A DNA stretch of 53,514 nt. Origin: an uncultured Sphingomonas sp. (GTDB lineage Bacteria > Pseudomonadota > Alphaproteobacteria > Sphingomonadales > Sphingomonadaceae). The translations under genes and the position numbers were made by a program. Where the stretch lies: assembly GCA_946482655.1 (NCBI GenBank), contig CAMLSA010000006.1, forward strand, positions 1 through 53,514. The letters run 5' to 3'. The notes below the pieces were generated by a model that was not told the origin of the DNA, did no database searches, and saw nothing but the letters and a program-made list of their open reading frames with translations. Shown here piece by piece: positions 1 through 9,613 of this stretch. Position 1 is the stretch's first letter; every line of letters starts with the position of its first letter.

Positions 1-159
1 GGCCCGGAGCCGCCGCCCACATGTCCCTTCATCTTCCAACAATGAGAAAGAACCGAAAACCTTCCCTCCCCCAAGAATGATCTCTTCGGGTGATCGATCT
101 AACGATCTGGAAAGGCGCGGTGGAGGCCCGGTCGAAACCGCGTCGCCGCCGTCGGTGGA

Positions 160-182
160 GGGGCTTCTATGAGGGAGGCCCC
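160..182. other. GC-rich hairpin in the left-edge non-coding stretch
   Basis: An 8-bp inverted repeat (160-167 with 175-182, one G-T wobble) encloses a 7-nt loop. It lies in the 361-nt stretch at the left edge, where I find no convincing gene. There is no T-run after it on either strand, so a terminator role is unproven. Confidence 0.3.
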
Positions 183-227
183 GACCGGTCAACAACAAAA
201 TTACAAAAATTATACAGCGCGATTTGA

Positions 228-243
228 GCCCGATTTTTCGGGC
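228..243 (-). terminator. Possible terminator downstream of the CBS-domain gene
   Basis: A perfect 6-bp stem (228-233 with 238-243) surrounds a TTTT loop. It lies about 120 nt past the stop of the minus-strand CBS-domain gene, in an AT-richer stretch. In the minus direction only a short mixed A/T tract follows, so termination would be weak. This is inferred from structure and position alone. Confidence 0.3.
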
Positions 244-282
244 GTTCCGTCCCGCCAATCACCGTCATGTGGGATCGCTCTC

Positions 283-310
283 GAGCGAATCAAGATCTTG
301 AGCGAATCAA
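283..310. repeat. Direct repeat pair around a 12-bp palindrome
   Basis: The 11-mer GAGCGAATCAA occurs at 283-293 and again at 300-310. The junction between the copies forms the perfect 12-bp palindrome TCAAGATCTTGA at 290-301. It lies 52 nt downstream of the CBS-domain stop codon. The arrangement resembles a protein-binding site, but no regulator or regulated gene is evident here. Confidence 0.4.
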
Positions 311-361
311 CGCCTCATCTCGAATCGCTCGTTCAAGTCATTGAGAAGCGCGTATTTTCCG

Positions 362-793
362 TTAGGCTGTCTGAATATATTCGCGCATCGCGGCGGCTTC
401 GCTCTCGATCCGCTCCATCCGCGCCTTGACCAGATCGCCGATCGAGACGAAGCCGACCAGCATGCCGTCGTCGACCACCGGCAGATGGCGAATCCGCCGT
501 TGCGTCATCATCGCCAGCGCCTCGAGCGGCGAGGTTCCGCTGGACACGGTGACAACCGCCCTAGTCATCGTCTCATGGACCGGGCGGTCCAGGAAGGAAG
601 GGCCCTCCCGGCGAATGCCGTAGATCATGTCGCGCTCCGACATGATCCCCACCACCTGCTCATTCTCGATCACCGGCACCGCGCCAATGCGTTTGTCGGC
701 AAGCAGCGCGAGCACGTCGTTGACCGGCATGTCGGGCGACACGCTGATGATGCTGTTCTCGTCCCGCCCCCGAAGTAGTGCCGCGATCGTCAT
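362..793 (-). CDS. Two-CBS-domain protein
   Basis: This 143-residue soluble protein consists almost entirely of two CBS domains, about residues 8-60 and 75-130, forming one Bateman module. Each domain shows the usual closing pattern (DKRIGAVPVIENEQVVGIMS and RRIRHLPVVDDGMLVGFVS). Stand-alone CBS pairs generally bind adenosine nucleotides and act as energy or stress sensors, but the ligand cannot be read from the sequence. The ATG at 793 is chosen because a strong purine-rich Shine-Dalgarno sequence (GGAGAAGGAGG) precedes it; the longer open frame upstream lacks family similarity. It is transcribed divergently from the small membrane protein to its right. Confidence 0.85.
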   Translation of the reverse strand: MTIAALLRGRDENSIISVSPDMPVNDVLALLADKRIGAVPVIENEQVVGIMSERDMIYGIRREGPSFLDRPVHETMTRAVVTVSSGTSPLEALAMMTQRRIRHLPVVDDGMLVGFVSIGDLVKARMERIESEAAAMREYIQTA

Positions 794-930
794 ATCGGCC
801 TCCTTCTCCCCATGCGCCGCCCATAATCCGCAGGGCAGGCCGACAGCAGAGCCAGTTCTGGCTCCGGAAATCATCGCACCCGCAGGCGGCCGATCCCTAC
901 CGCCTTGATACTCCCACTTTTCCCTCCCAA

Positions 931-1263
931 ATGGAAGCCATGTCGAGACTCCCGAAATCGCAAAATCGCCTGTCCGATCCCGTTCAGGCGGCCCGTGCCT
1001 GGGCACGCTATCGGTGGATCATGCGCTGGGTGATCGGGGCGGCGGTGCTGAGCGTCGCAGCCGCGCTCGTCTATCTCCGGGCGGACGGTTCGCCGCTGAC
1101 CGCGACGATGATCATCGCCACCAGCGCGGGTGTCGCTCTTTCGGTCCTGCTCGCCGGCGCGCTGATGGGTCTGATCTTCCTGAGTTCGGGCACGGGCCAT
1201 GACGACGATGTCGCCCAGTTTGAGGAAGAGGGTGAGGGCAGCCGCTGGGATAAGCGGCGATAA
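931..1263 (+). CDS. Small conserved two-helix membrane protein, function unknown
   Basis: A 110-residue protein (107 if the second ATG at 940 is used) with a basic amphipathic N-terminus and two predicted membrane helices, about residues 33-50 and 58-82. An acidic cytoplasmic tail follows (GTGHDDDVAQFEEEGEG). I recognise no catalytic motif. Its composition and codon usage match neighbouring core genes, and the hairpin at 1305-1328 follows it closely, supporting a real transcription unit. The start is ambiguous between the two ATGs. Function is unknown. Confidence 0.7.
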   Translation: MEAMSRLPKSQNRLSDPVQAARAWARYRWIMRWVIGAAVLSVAAALVYLRADGSPLTATMIIATSAGVALSVLLAGALMGLIFLSSGTGHDDDVAQFEEEGEGSRWDKRR

Positions 1264-1304
1264 CGGAATCGCCGGTTCGCCACCGGCCCGAAGGCGAACG
1301 ACAA

Positions 1305-1328
1305 GGGGGCGGCCAGACGGCCGCCCCC
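1305..1328. terminator. Bidirectional terminator between converging genes
   Basis: A perfect 10-bp GC stem (1305-1314 with 1319-1328) closes a 4-nt loop. It sits between the stop of the small membrane protein (1263, plus) and the stop of the DUF4167 gene (1350, minus). The T-run is poor on both sides, but the placement between convergent stops fits a shared terminator. Confidence 0.6.
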
Positions 1329-1349
1329 CCGCGATTCGCGATAGAAAAA

Positions 1350-2087
1350 TCAGACCGCGGCGGTTTCGCCCCGGGGACGGCGGGTACGGCGCGGCTTCTC
1401 GCCCTCGCCGCTGTCATTGACCGGCGCCTGCAGCGAGAAGGACGGCGGCAGCCGATCGACCTCGATCTGCTCGGACGGTTGCGCCTTGGGCGGGCGGCCG
1501 CGACGGCGGGGCTGCGGCTGCTCTTCCTGAGCCGGAGCGGCCTCCTCGGCAGCGGGCTGGTAGGCGGGAGGCGCATAGTCCTGCTCGTCGCGCGGCGGCC
1601 GGCCACGGCGTGGGCGGCGATCCTGCTCGTCCGAACGGTCGGCGCGATTGCCGTCAGCGACCGGCCGATCGCCGAAGTCGCGCTGGACCTCGGTCTCGCG
1701 CGACGCGAAGATCGGCTCCGGCGCCTGGCGCTCCTCGTTGCCGATCCGCTCGCCCTCGTCGCCATAATCCTCGTCGGACTGCTGCGTGAAGTCGTCGCGG
1801 CGCGGGCGGGGCTGCTGCTCCTCGAAACGCGAGCGGCTCTCACTCAGCACGCGGAAATAATGATCCGCGAACTGAAGATAATATTCCGTGTTGACGCGAT
1901 CGCCCTGCATTTGGGCATCGCGCGCTAGCGCCTTGTATTTCTCGTGGAGCTGGGCAGCGTTGCCGCGCGCACGATTGTCGATGCGGTTGCCGCGATCCTG
2001 GCCGCCACTGGACCCGTTGGGCCTGGGCGCACCGCCCTGACCACCGCCACGACCGCGACGGCGGCCGTTTTGCCGATTGTTGATCAA
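1350..2087 (-). CDS. DUF4167 protein with AT-hook-like motifs
   Basis: A 245-residue, largely disordered basic/acidic protein. An RG-rich N-terminus (residues 1-40) precedes a conserved helical DUF4167 core at about 40-80 (LHEKYKALARDAQMQGD). The long charged tail carries two AT-hook-like cores, RRGRPPR near 160 and RRRGRPPK near 195, plus a third basic patch near the C-terminus. DUF4167 is typical of alphaproteobacteria and usually lies downstream of prfA-prmC, as here. The chosen start is TTG at 2087, with a GAGGA stretch 10 nt upstream and no in-frame ATG before the preceding stop. Nucleic-acid binding is inferred from composition. No enzymatic role is visible. Confidence 0.8.
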   Translation of the reverse strand: MINNRQNGRRRGRGGGQGGAPRPNGSSGGQDRGNRIDNRARGNAAQLHEKYKALARDAQMQGDRVNTEYYLQFADHYFRVLSESRSRFEEQQPRPRRDDFTQQSDEDYGDEGERIGNEERQAPEPIFASRETEVQRDFGDRPVADGNRADRSDEQDRRPRRGRPPRDEQDYAPPAYQPAAEEAAPAQEEQPQPRRRGRPPKAQPSEQIEVDRLPPSFSLQAPVNDSGEGEKPRRTRRPRGETAAV

Positions 2088-2158
2088 CTTTCCGATGTCC
2101 TCGTCACTGGTGGTATCGGTTCACCACTCCCTACACCGGGACCGTCCCGGAGCCATAA

Positions 2159-2175
2159 GGGGGCCATCCGCCCCC
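2159..2175 (-). other. Hairpin in the prmC-DUF4167 intergenic region
   Basis: The 299-nt gap between prmC and DUF4167 holds no convincing gene. It contains this 6-bp GC hairpin (2159-2164 with 2170-2175) and, next to it, a 7-bp inverted repeat around a single base at 2136-2150. Both lie in the leader of the DUF4167 gene and could attenuate read-through from prmC. No function is demonstrated. Confidence 0.3.
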
Positions 2176-2386
2176 AAACCCGTTAAGATGCACGCCGCCA
2201 CAGGCGCGGAGCCGTTCGGGTCCGCATCCGCCACACGTCATGGCCGCCTGCAATTGGCGCCCCTGGCATTGGAGGTCGTAGCATCGGGCGGGTGCGCATC
2301 GGCACCCCACGCCCGTTCCATGGCCTGTGATGTAGGATGTCGCGTGCCATTTTCCAAGCACTATATGCGATCATGCGACAAAAGGA

Positions 2387-3203
2387 TCAGGCCTTGACGA
2401 TTATCGCGCGGTCCCGTCCCGCCAGATCGCGGCGGACCGATCCGGCCAGACCCCGCTCCGCGAGCAATGCCAGCACGCTGTCCGCCTGCTCCCGGCCGAT
2501 CTCGATCGCGGCGAGCCCCCCGGGCGCCGTCAGCCGGCCGATCTGCGCCGCCAGCCGGCGATAATCGTCGAGGCCGTCTGGCCCCGCGAACAGCGCCCGG
2601 GGCGGCTCGTAATCGGCCACGTCCGGTGGCAGCGCGGCATCTCGACCGATGTAGGGCGGATTGCAGAGCACCAGGTCGAAGGCTTCTTCGATGCCCTCCC
2701 CCCAATCCCCGTGGCGGATCTCGGCGCGGGCGAGCAGGCCGAGCCGCTCGGCATTGCCGAGCGCGACATGTACCGCCGTCGGCGAGCTATCGACGGCGAG
2801 ACCGCTCGCTTCGGGCCATTCGGCGAGTGCGGCCAGCAGCAATGCTCCCGAACCGGTGCCGAGATCGAGGATGCGCTTCGGCCCGGGCCGGCCGAAATGC
2901 GCCACCGCCGCCTCCATCAGCGTCTCGCTGTCGGGACGCGGGATCAGCACGCCGGGGGCGACATTGAGGCTGATCGTCCAGAAATCGCGTCGGCCGGTGA
3001 TGTAGGCGATGGGCTCGTGCGCGCGGCGGCGAACCACCAGCGCCTCGAACGCCTCGGGCGCCGCCATGTCCTGCCAGCCAAGCAGCATCACGCCGCGGTC
3101 GATGCCGAGCGCATGCGCCATCAGCAGTTCGGCATCGAGCCGGGCCGTATCGCTCGTGCCGGACAACATGGCGGTCGCGCGTGCCAACGCCAGGCGAACG
3201 GTG

Positions 3204-3211
<8 letters not shown>
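2387..3211 (-). CDS. prmC: Release factor glutamine methyltransferase PrmC
   Basis: PrmC methylates the glutamine of the GGQ motif of class I release factors using S-adenosylmethionine. The 274-residue product has an N-terminal helical substrate-binding domain (about 1-90), the SAM motif ILDLGTGSG near residue 115, and the hallmark NPPY catalytic motif at 184-187, within LCNPPYIGR. The ATG at 3211 overlaps the end of prfA by 8 nt, so the enzyme is encoded directly behind its substrate RF1. This tight prfA-prmC coupling is conserved in many bacteria. Length and motifs are normal. Confidence 0.95.
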
Positions 3212-4286
<1,075 letters not shown>

Positions 4287-4291
4287 GCGCC

Positions 4292-5539
4292 TCAGCCCTT
4301 CAGAGTCTCGATCAGCCGATCGGCGCGCACCCAGCGCTGGGTCTGATCCGAGAGATGTTTGACCGCGACTTCGCCGCGGCCGACCTCGTCATCGCCGATG
4401 ATAACGGCCCAGAGGGCTCCGCTCGCATCGGCCTTCTGCATCCGCCGCTTCATGTTGCCCTTATACGCCATATCGGCGGAAATCCCCGCGCGTCGCAGAT
4501 CGGCGAGGATCGCGCTCGCGACCAGTTGCGCGTTTTCGCCCATCGGCACCACCGCGACGTCGACCCGTTCGGGATCGGGCGTTTCGATCAGCATCGCCAG
4601 CCGCTCGATTCCCGCCGCCCAGCCGACCGCGGGGGTCGGCGGGCCGCCCAGCGCCTCGATCAGCCCGTCATAGCGGCCGCCGCCGAGCACGGTGCCTTGC
4701 GCGCCCAAGCGGTCGGTCACGAACTCGAAGGCGGTGTGGCGATAATAATCGAGCCCCCGCACGAGACGGGCATTGCGCACCCAGGCGATGCGGGCCGCAT
4801 CGAGCCCCTCGGTCACCGCCTCGAAAAAGGCGCCCGCCTCGACCGACAGGAAGGCATCGATCTCGGGCGCGGCCTCGGCGATGGGCCGGTCGCGCGGGTC
4901 CTTCGAATCGAGGATGCGCAGGGGGTTGCGCTCGAGCCGGTCGAGACTGTCCTCGGACAGCTCGCCCCTGTGTTTCGCGAAATGCGCGATCAGGGCCGCG
5001 CGCCAAGCCTCGCGCGTTTCGCCGTCGCCCAATGTATTGAGGGTCAGCGTGACACCCTCCGATACGCCGAGTTCGCGCAGCAGCTGATCGGCAAGGCACA
5101 GCAGCTCGATATCCGCCTGGGGTTCCGCCGATCCGATCACCTCGGCGTCGAGCTGATGGAACTGGCGGTAACGCCCCTTTTGCGGGCGCTCATAGCGGAA
5201 CAGCGGCCCGTGGGTCGCGATCTTGAGTGGGATATGCTGCTGCCAGCCTTCGGTCAGGAAGGCGCGGCAGATGCCGGCGGTGAACTCGGGACGCAGGGTG
5301 ACCGAGTCGCCGCCCCGGTCTTCGAAGCTGTACATCTCCTTGGCTACCACGTCGGTGGTCTCGCCCAACGATCGTGCGAACACCGCGGTCGGCTCGAACA
5401 CCGGCACCTCGGCCCGGCCGAAGCCATAGAGCCGGCGGACGCGATCGAACGCCTCGACGACCGCGCCGAAACGCAGCGCCTGTTCGCCCAGCATGTCCTG
5501 CGTCCCACGGATCGGGCGCGGTGTTTCGATCTTGCTCAT
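4292..5539 (-). CDS. hisS: Histidyl-tRNA synthetase
   Basis: HisRS charges tRNA-His. The 415-residue class II synthetase begins with the usual [10 protein letters not shown] stretch. It contains the motif 2 region ([16 protein letters not shown]), the histidine-specific LVRGLDYY motif, and a C-terminal anticodon-binding domain from about residue 320 ending in [15 protein letters not shown]. It is first in the hisS-prfA-prmC run; the 252-nt gap to the divergent ppa gene probably contains both promoters. No truncation or missing motif is seen. Confidence 0.97.
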   Translation of the reverse strand: MSKIETPRPIRGTQDMLGEQALRFGAVVEAFDRVRRLYGFGRAEVPVFEPTAVFARSLGETTDVVAKEMYSFEDRGGDSVTLRPEFTAGICRAFLTEGWQQHIPLKIATHGPLFRYERPQKGRYRQFHQLDAEVIGSAEPQADIELLCLADQLLRELGVSEGVTLTLNTLGDGETREAWRAALIAHFAKHRGELSEDSLDRLERNPLRILDSKDPRDRPIAEAAPEIDAFLSVEAGAFFEAVTEGLDAARIAWVRNARLVRGLDYYRHTAFEFVTDRLGAQGTVLGGGRYDGLIEALGGPPTPAVGWAAGIERLAMLIETPDPERVDVAVVPMGENAQLVASAILADLRRAGISADMAYKGNMKRRMQKADASGALWAVIIGDDEVGRGEVAVKHLSDQTQRWVRADRLIETLKG

Positions 5540-5791
5540 CAGGCCGCCCTTAGAGACTGATCGTCGGAGGTGGAAGCGCTTTGCGCTCCCACCGACGGCG
5601 TCGATCGGGCCCGGATCGAGGCCGGAACCTCAATTCGCGTCTCGGCCGGAGCCCAGGGGCGATCGAGCTTCCGGGCGATTTCGCGGGCGGAGGAAAATTT
5701 GGCGCGCGGAAAGCGTTTCCATCGCGGAAATCCGCCGGATCACCTCTCATGCCGCTTGGCTTTTAATGCGGTGCAGCATAAAGGCGCCGCC

Positions 5792-6331
5792 ATGAACATC
5801 GACCTCATCCCCGTGGGCGACGATCCGCCCAACAGCCTCAACGTCATCATCGAAGTGCCGGTGGGCGGCGAACCCGTCAAATATGAGTTCGACAAGAAGT
5901 CGGGCGCCCTGTTCGTCGATCGCATCCTGCACACGCCGATGCGCTACCCCGCCAACTATGGCTTCGTACCGCACACGCTCTCGCCCGATGGCGATCCACT
6001 GGACGCGCTGGTCGTGGCGCGCTCGCCGTTCGTGCCGGGCTGCGTCGTCCGCGTCCGCCCTATCGCGGTGCTCAAGCTCGAAGACGAGGCCGGCGGCGAC
6101 GAGAAGCTGCTGACCGTTCCGGTCGACGGCACCTTCCCCTATTATTCCAAGGTCGACGAGAAGGACGACCTTCCGGAAATCGTCATGCAGCAGATCGAGC
6201 ATTTCTTCACCCACTACAAGGATCTCGAGGCCCAGAAATGGGTACGGATCGGCACCTGGGGCGACGCCGAGGAAGCGCGCCGGATCGTTCTCGAGGCGAT
6301 CGAGCGCGCAAAGGCGGTAAAGGCGGCCTGA
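5792..6331 (+). CDS. ppa: Inorganic pyrophosphatase
   Basis: A soluble family I pyrophosphatase that hydrolyses PPi to two phosphates and so pulls biosynthetic reactions forward. The 179-residue length is standard for bacterial enzymes. The metal-binding signature DGDPLD is at residues 66-71, and the family's FPYYSKVDEKDDLPE and HYKDLE segments are present. The ATG at 5792 gives the normal MNIDLIPVG N-terminus; the open frame extends upstream without similarity. It diverges from hisS and is followed by the tRNA-Pro promoter. Confidence 0.97.
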   Translation: MNIDLIPVGDDPPNSLNVIIEVPVGGEPVKYEFDKKSGALFVDRILHTPMRYPANYGFVPHTLSPDGDPLDALVVARSPFVPGCVVRVRPIAVLKLEDEAGGDEKLLTVPVDGTFPYYSKVDEKDDLPEIVMQQIEHFFTHYKDLEAQKWVRIGTWGDAEEARRIVLEAIERAKAVKAA

Positions 6332-6460
6332 TCTCAGCGGCACGCGCTGGTCCGGGCCACGGCGTGATCGCCGGCGGCCCGGAATCCTGCCGCGCCCAGC
6401 GCGATGACGATTGCGCGGGACAGCCCCGCACATACCTCCCTGAAACTGGCAAACCGCCCC

Positions 6461-6489
6461 TTGCATGGAATCAGCGGCCCCCCTATAGG
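6461..6489 (+). promoter_or_regulatory. Promoter for tRNA-Pro(CGG)
   Basis: A -35-like TTGCAT at 6461-6466 is separated by 17 nt from the -10-like TATAGG at 6484-6489. The same TTGC-N17-TAT layout precedes both other tRNA genes in the window, which strengthens the call. The predicted transcript starts about 50 nt before the tRNA. Confidence 0.6.
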
Positions 6490-6548
6490 GCCCCGACTTG
6501 GCTCAATCCGGTCGGCTCCCGAAGCCGAAAAAGCGACCGGATCTCCGT

Positions 6549-6625
6549 CGGGGAGTAGCTCAGCCTGGTAGAGCACTGCCTTCGGGAGGCAGGGGCCGGA
6601 GGTTCGAATCCTCTCTCCCCGACCA
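6549..6625 (+). tRNA. tRNA-Pro, anticodon CGG
   Basis: A 77-nt tRNA with CCA encoded. The 7-bp acceptor stem pairs 6549-6555 with 6615-6621. The anticodon stem CTGCC/GGCAG encloses the loop TTCGGGA, giving anticodon CGG (reads CCG), and the T-arm carries GGTTCGAATCC. The gene is complete. It resembles the second tRNA-Pro at 10355, and the two share an 18-bp 3' end that runs six bases past CCA. Confidence 0.97.
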
Positions 6626-6852
6626 TTTTCCCATGGCGTTGAAAGCTACCGTATATAAGCTTCCATGGCTTCGACGGGGACGCAATATCCTCGCAAAGCT
6701 CAGATCCCCGTTGCACATCAGTAAAATCGGCTGGCAAAGCCGGACCGCCTCGCGCATGAATAGTGCCGAGGGTATCGGTCCACATCATTGGCCTCGGGTT
6801 CGTTGCAGGGCCCGAAAACCAACGAGGCCAAGAGAACGAGGGGGGATGATTG

Positions 6853-9234
6853 ATGGGCTTGAACGTCAGGGTTGTCGGCGGCAAGATTTTTGCCGGCCTG
6901 CTGATCGTCATCGGTGCGCTGCTCACCTTCGGCGGGGTCCAGCTGGCTTGGCTTGGCGGGTCGGTCTATTATCTGATCGCCGGACTGCTGACGGCACTGT
7001 CGGGAATAGCCCTCTGGCGGGGCAGCCGCGTGGGACTGTGGTTATATGGAGCCATGCTGATCGGAACGATCGGCTGGGCGATAGCGGAGGCCGGGCTGGA
7101 CGGCTGGGCGCTTGTTCCCCGGCTCGTCCCGCCGATGGTCCTTGGCCTCGGGTTGTTCCTGTTCGCAGGCAGATCGCCGTCCGGTTCGAACAGGGGCAAG
7201 GCCCTGCTGGCCGGCGCCGCCATTCTCGCCGTCGGCGTTGGCGCTGTCAGCCATGCGATGCTCGACGCACCTCTCGATCCGGCGCTGCGCAATGGCACGG
7301 CGGCGGGACCGGCTCGTCAGCAGGCATTTCCCTCGACGGCGTTGCCGGCTCGGGACTGGCCCAGCTATGGCGGTGAACAGGGCATGATCCGTCACAGCAG
7401 CCTTACCCAGATCACGCCGCAGAATGTCGATCGTCTGGTCCCCGCATGGTCCTATCGGACCGGCCCAACGCCGGCGGGCCTAGGTCCTGAGACGATGCTG
7501 GAGGTGACGCCGCTGAAGATCGGCGATTCGCTCTATCTGTGCACGGGCTATAATGACGTGATCGCCCTCGATGCCGATACCGGCAGGGAGAAATGGCGAT
7601 ACGCGGCCGGACTGGATGTCAGCAAGGCACCTTTGGCGAATTGCCGGGGTGTCGCCTATTACGAGGCGGCCACACAAGACTGCCCGAAACGTATCCTTAC
7701 CAACACGGTCGGCGCGGAACTGCTGGCGCTCGACGCCAGAACCGGCAGGCCTTGCCGGAGTTTCGGCCGGAACGGCCGTGTGTCGCTGCTCACCGGCATG
7801 GGCGATGTGCGGAGCGGATATTATTATGTCACATCCGCGCCAACGCTCATCCGCGGCAAGGTCGTGCTTGGCGGGTGGGTTTATGACAATCAATATTGGG
7901 GTGAACCTTCCGGGGTGATCCGGGCATTCGACGCTACGACCGGCGCGCTGGCATGGGCATGGGACATGGGACGCCCGGAGCAGAAGGGACCGCCACCGGC
8001 GGGTCAGACCTATACACGCTCAACGCCCAATTCATGGGCGCCGATGAGTTCGGACGAGGCGCTTGGCCTAGTCTACGTGCCGACCGGCAACCCAACTCCC
8101 GATCATTTCGGCAGACAACGGCGCCCCTTTGACGAGAAGTTCGGGAGTTCCGTGGTTGCGCTGGATGCAGCGACCGGGGACGTGCGCTGGTCCTTTCAGA
8201 CGACGCACCACGACCTGTGGGACTATGACGTGGCTTCGGCGGCCAGTCTGATCGACCTGCCCACGCCGACCGGCGTCCGCAAGGCGTTGGTACAGCCGAC
8301 CAAGCGCGGGGAGATGTTCCTGTTGGATCGGGTGACAGGCGAACCGATCAGCGATGTGCGCGAACTCGCCGTCCCGCAGCGCGGCCATGCTCCGGAAGAG
8401 CGGCTCGCGCCCACCCAGCCCTTTTCGGTCGGCATGCCGGGCTTCGGCGGCCCGCCGATTCGCGAATCGATGATGTGGGGCCTCACGCCGCTCGATCAGC
8501 TCTGGTGCCGCATCGAATTCCGGAAGATGCGGTATGAGGGGCCGTTCACGCCCCCGGGCCTTAGCAAATCCCTTTCCTATCCGGGCTGGAGCGGCGGTTC
8601 GAACTGGGGCGGCGTCTCCATCGATTCCCGCCGCGCCATCATGATAGCCAACTCGACCCGTTTTCCCGTCACCATAAAACTGATCCCGAGGAGCGAGGCG
8701 GACCGACTCGGTATCAAACCGGTCGATCCAGCAGCCCAGCCAAAGGGCGACGCGCATTTCTACACCATCGCTCAAGGGGGAACCCCTTATGCCGTCGAGG
8801 TGCTCCCGTTTCTGTCTCCGCTCGGCGTGCCGTGCCTGCAGCCACCCTATGGCATGATTTCGGCCGTCGATCTGGCGACGCGCAAGCTGCTCTGGACGAA
8901 ACCGTTCGGCTCCACGCGCGAGAGCGGCCCCATGGGTCTTCGCTCGCACCTGCCGCTGCCCATGGGAGTGCCGCAACATGGCGGCGCGATGACCACGGCC
9001 GGAGGCGTGACGTTCATCGGCGCGAGCCAAGACGGGCGCTTCAGGGCCTTCTCGACCGAGACGGGCCGCCTGCTCTGGGAAGTCGCACTGCCCGCCGGGG
9101 GCAATGCGGTGCCGATGACCTATCAGGGGCGTAGCGGCGAGCAGTTCGTTGTCATAGCGGCCGGAGGATCGCGGCCATTGCGATCCAAGCTGGGGGACTA
9201 TGTCATCGCCTATAAATTGCCGTCCGGACGCTGA
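6853..9234 (+). CDS. Membrane-bound PQQ-dependent glucose/quinate-type dehydrogenase
   Basis: A 793-residue quinoprotein of the glucose/quinate/shikimate dehydrogenase family. Four to five N-terminal membrane helices (about residues 1-135) are followed by a periplasmic eight-bladed propeller. Its motifs include the substrate/PQQ-site HHDLWDYD and a C-terminal PMGVPQHGGAMTTAGGV. Family members oxidise sugars or cyclic polyols at the periplasmic face and pass electrons to ubiquinone; which substrate is used here is undecidable. The ATG at 6853 is favoured by an AGGGGGGA ribosome site. No pqq biosynthesis gene lies in the window, so the cofactor may be made elsewhere or scavenged. It lies between two tRNA-Pro genes. 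Confidence 0.93.
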   Translation: MGLNVRVVGGKIFAGLLIVIGALLTFGGVQLAWLGGSVYYLIAGLLTALSGIALWRGSRVGLWLYGAMLIGTIGWAIAEAGLDGWALVPRLVPPMVLGLGLFLFAGRSPSGSNRGKALLAGAAILAVGVGAVSHAMLDAPLDPALRNGTAAGPARQQAFPSTALPARDWPSYGGEQGMIRHSSLTQITPQNVDRLVPAWSYRTGPTPAGLGPETMLEVTPLKIGDSLYLCTGYNDVIALDADTGREKWRYAAGLDVSKAPLANCRGVAYYEAATQDCPKRILTNTVGAELLALDARTGRPCRSFGRNGRVSLLTGMGDVRSGYYYVTSAPTLIRGKVVLGGWVYDNQYWGEPSGVIRAFDATTGALAWAWDMGRPEQKGPPPAGQTYTRSTPNSWAPMSSDEALGLVYVPTGNPTPDHFGRQRRPFDEKFGSSVVALDAATGDVRWSFQTTHHDLWDYDVASAASLIDLPTPTGVRKALVQPTKRGEMFLLDRVTGEPISDVRELAVPQRGHAPEERLAPTQPFSVGMPGFGGPPIRESMMWGLTPLDQLWCRIEFRKMRYEGPFTPPGLSKSLSYPGWSGGSNWGGVSIDSRRAIMIANSTRFPVTIKLIPRSEADRLGIKPVDPAAQPKGDAHFYTIAQGGTPYAVEVLPFLSPLGVPCLQPPYGMISAVDLATRKLLWTKPFGSTRESGPMGLRSHLPLPMGVPQHGGAMTTAGGVTFIGASQDGRFRAFSTETGRLLWEVALPAGGNAVPMTYQGRSGEQFVVIAAGGSRPLRSKLGDYVIAYKLPSGR

Positions 9235-9264
9235 TCGGAAACGCGCGCAAGTCGTGCGGCGAAA

Positions 9265-9459
9265 TCAACGCTTGGCGTGTCTCTTGCCCGCCTCTTCGGC
9301 GGCCTCGAGATCGTTGCGCTCGTCGCTATCCACTGCCTTCTTCGCCGCTTCGGCCTCGGCCTTTACCTTCGCCTTGTCCCGAGCGTGCGCGGTAGTGGCT
9401 TCGTCATAGTCGCGGGCGGCCTTGTAATTGCCTTCGCCCTTCCACTTGCCTTCGTCCAT
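9265..9459 (-). CDS. Small hydrophilic alanine/lysine-rich protein
   Basis: A 64-residue, highly charged protein (MDEGKWKGEGNYKAARDYDE at the start) without hydrophobic segments, predicted helical or disordered, rich in A, K, E and D. The N-terminal GEGNY-AARDYDEAT pattern recurs in small conserved alphaproteobacterial proteins of unknown function. A clear AGGAGA ribosome site lies about 10 nt before the ATG. The composition is reminiscent of stress or hydrophilin-type proteins, but that is only a compositional analogy. Confidence 0.7.
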   Translation of the reverse strand: MDEGKWKGEGNYKAARDYDEATTAHARDKAKVKAEAEAAKKAVDSDERNDLEAAEEAGKRHAKR

Positions 9460-9613
9460 GGCGTCCGTCTCCTGTCTCTATGCAGGCGAAAACCCCTGGC
9501 CGCATGGGCGGGTTCCGGTCCTTCGTCGCGGACGCAGCGGGTTCGGGCGGTTTGGCCCACCGCGCGATGGCGCGATGGTCAGTGCTTCAGCGGCTTCGAG
9601 ATTGGGGATCTGT

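Noticed and set aside
1..32. A possible truncated minus-strand gene starting at the left edge (ATG at 32 or 22)
   Set aside because: Only about ten codons are visible, the ribosome site spacing is poor and nothing identifies the product.
2335..2349. A TGGCACG on the minus strand that resembles a sigma-54 -24 element
   Set aside because: The required GC at the -12 position is absent (ATCC instead of TTGC).
4355..5560. A 401-codon plus-strand frame opposite hisS
   Set aside because: It is antisense to an unambiguous histidyl-tRNA synthetase and shows no recognisable motif.
6790..6829. An imperfect inverted repeat (GGCCTCG and CGAGGCC) before the quinoprotein gene
   Set aside because: The arms are short and interrupted, with no T-run or known motif; too weak to call a regulatory structure.
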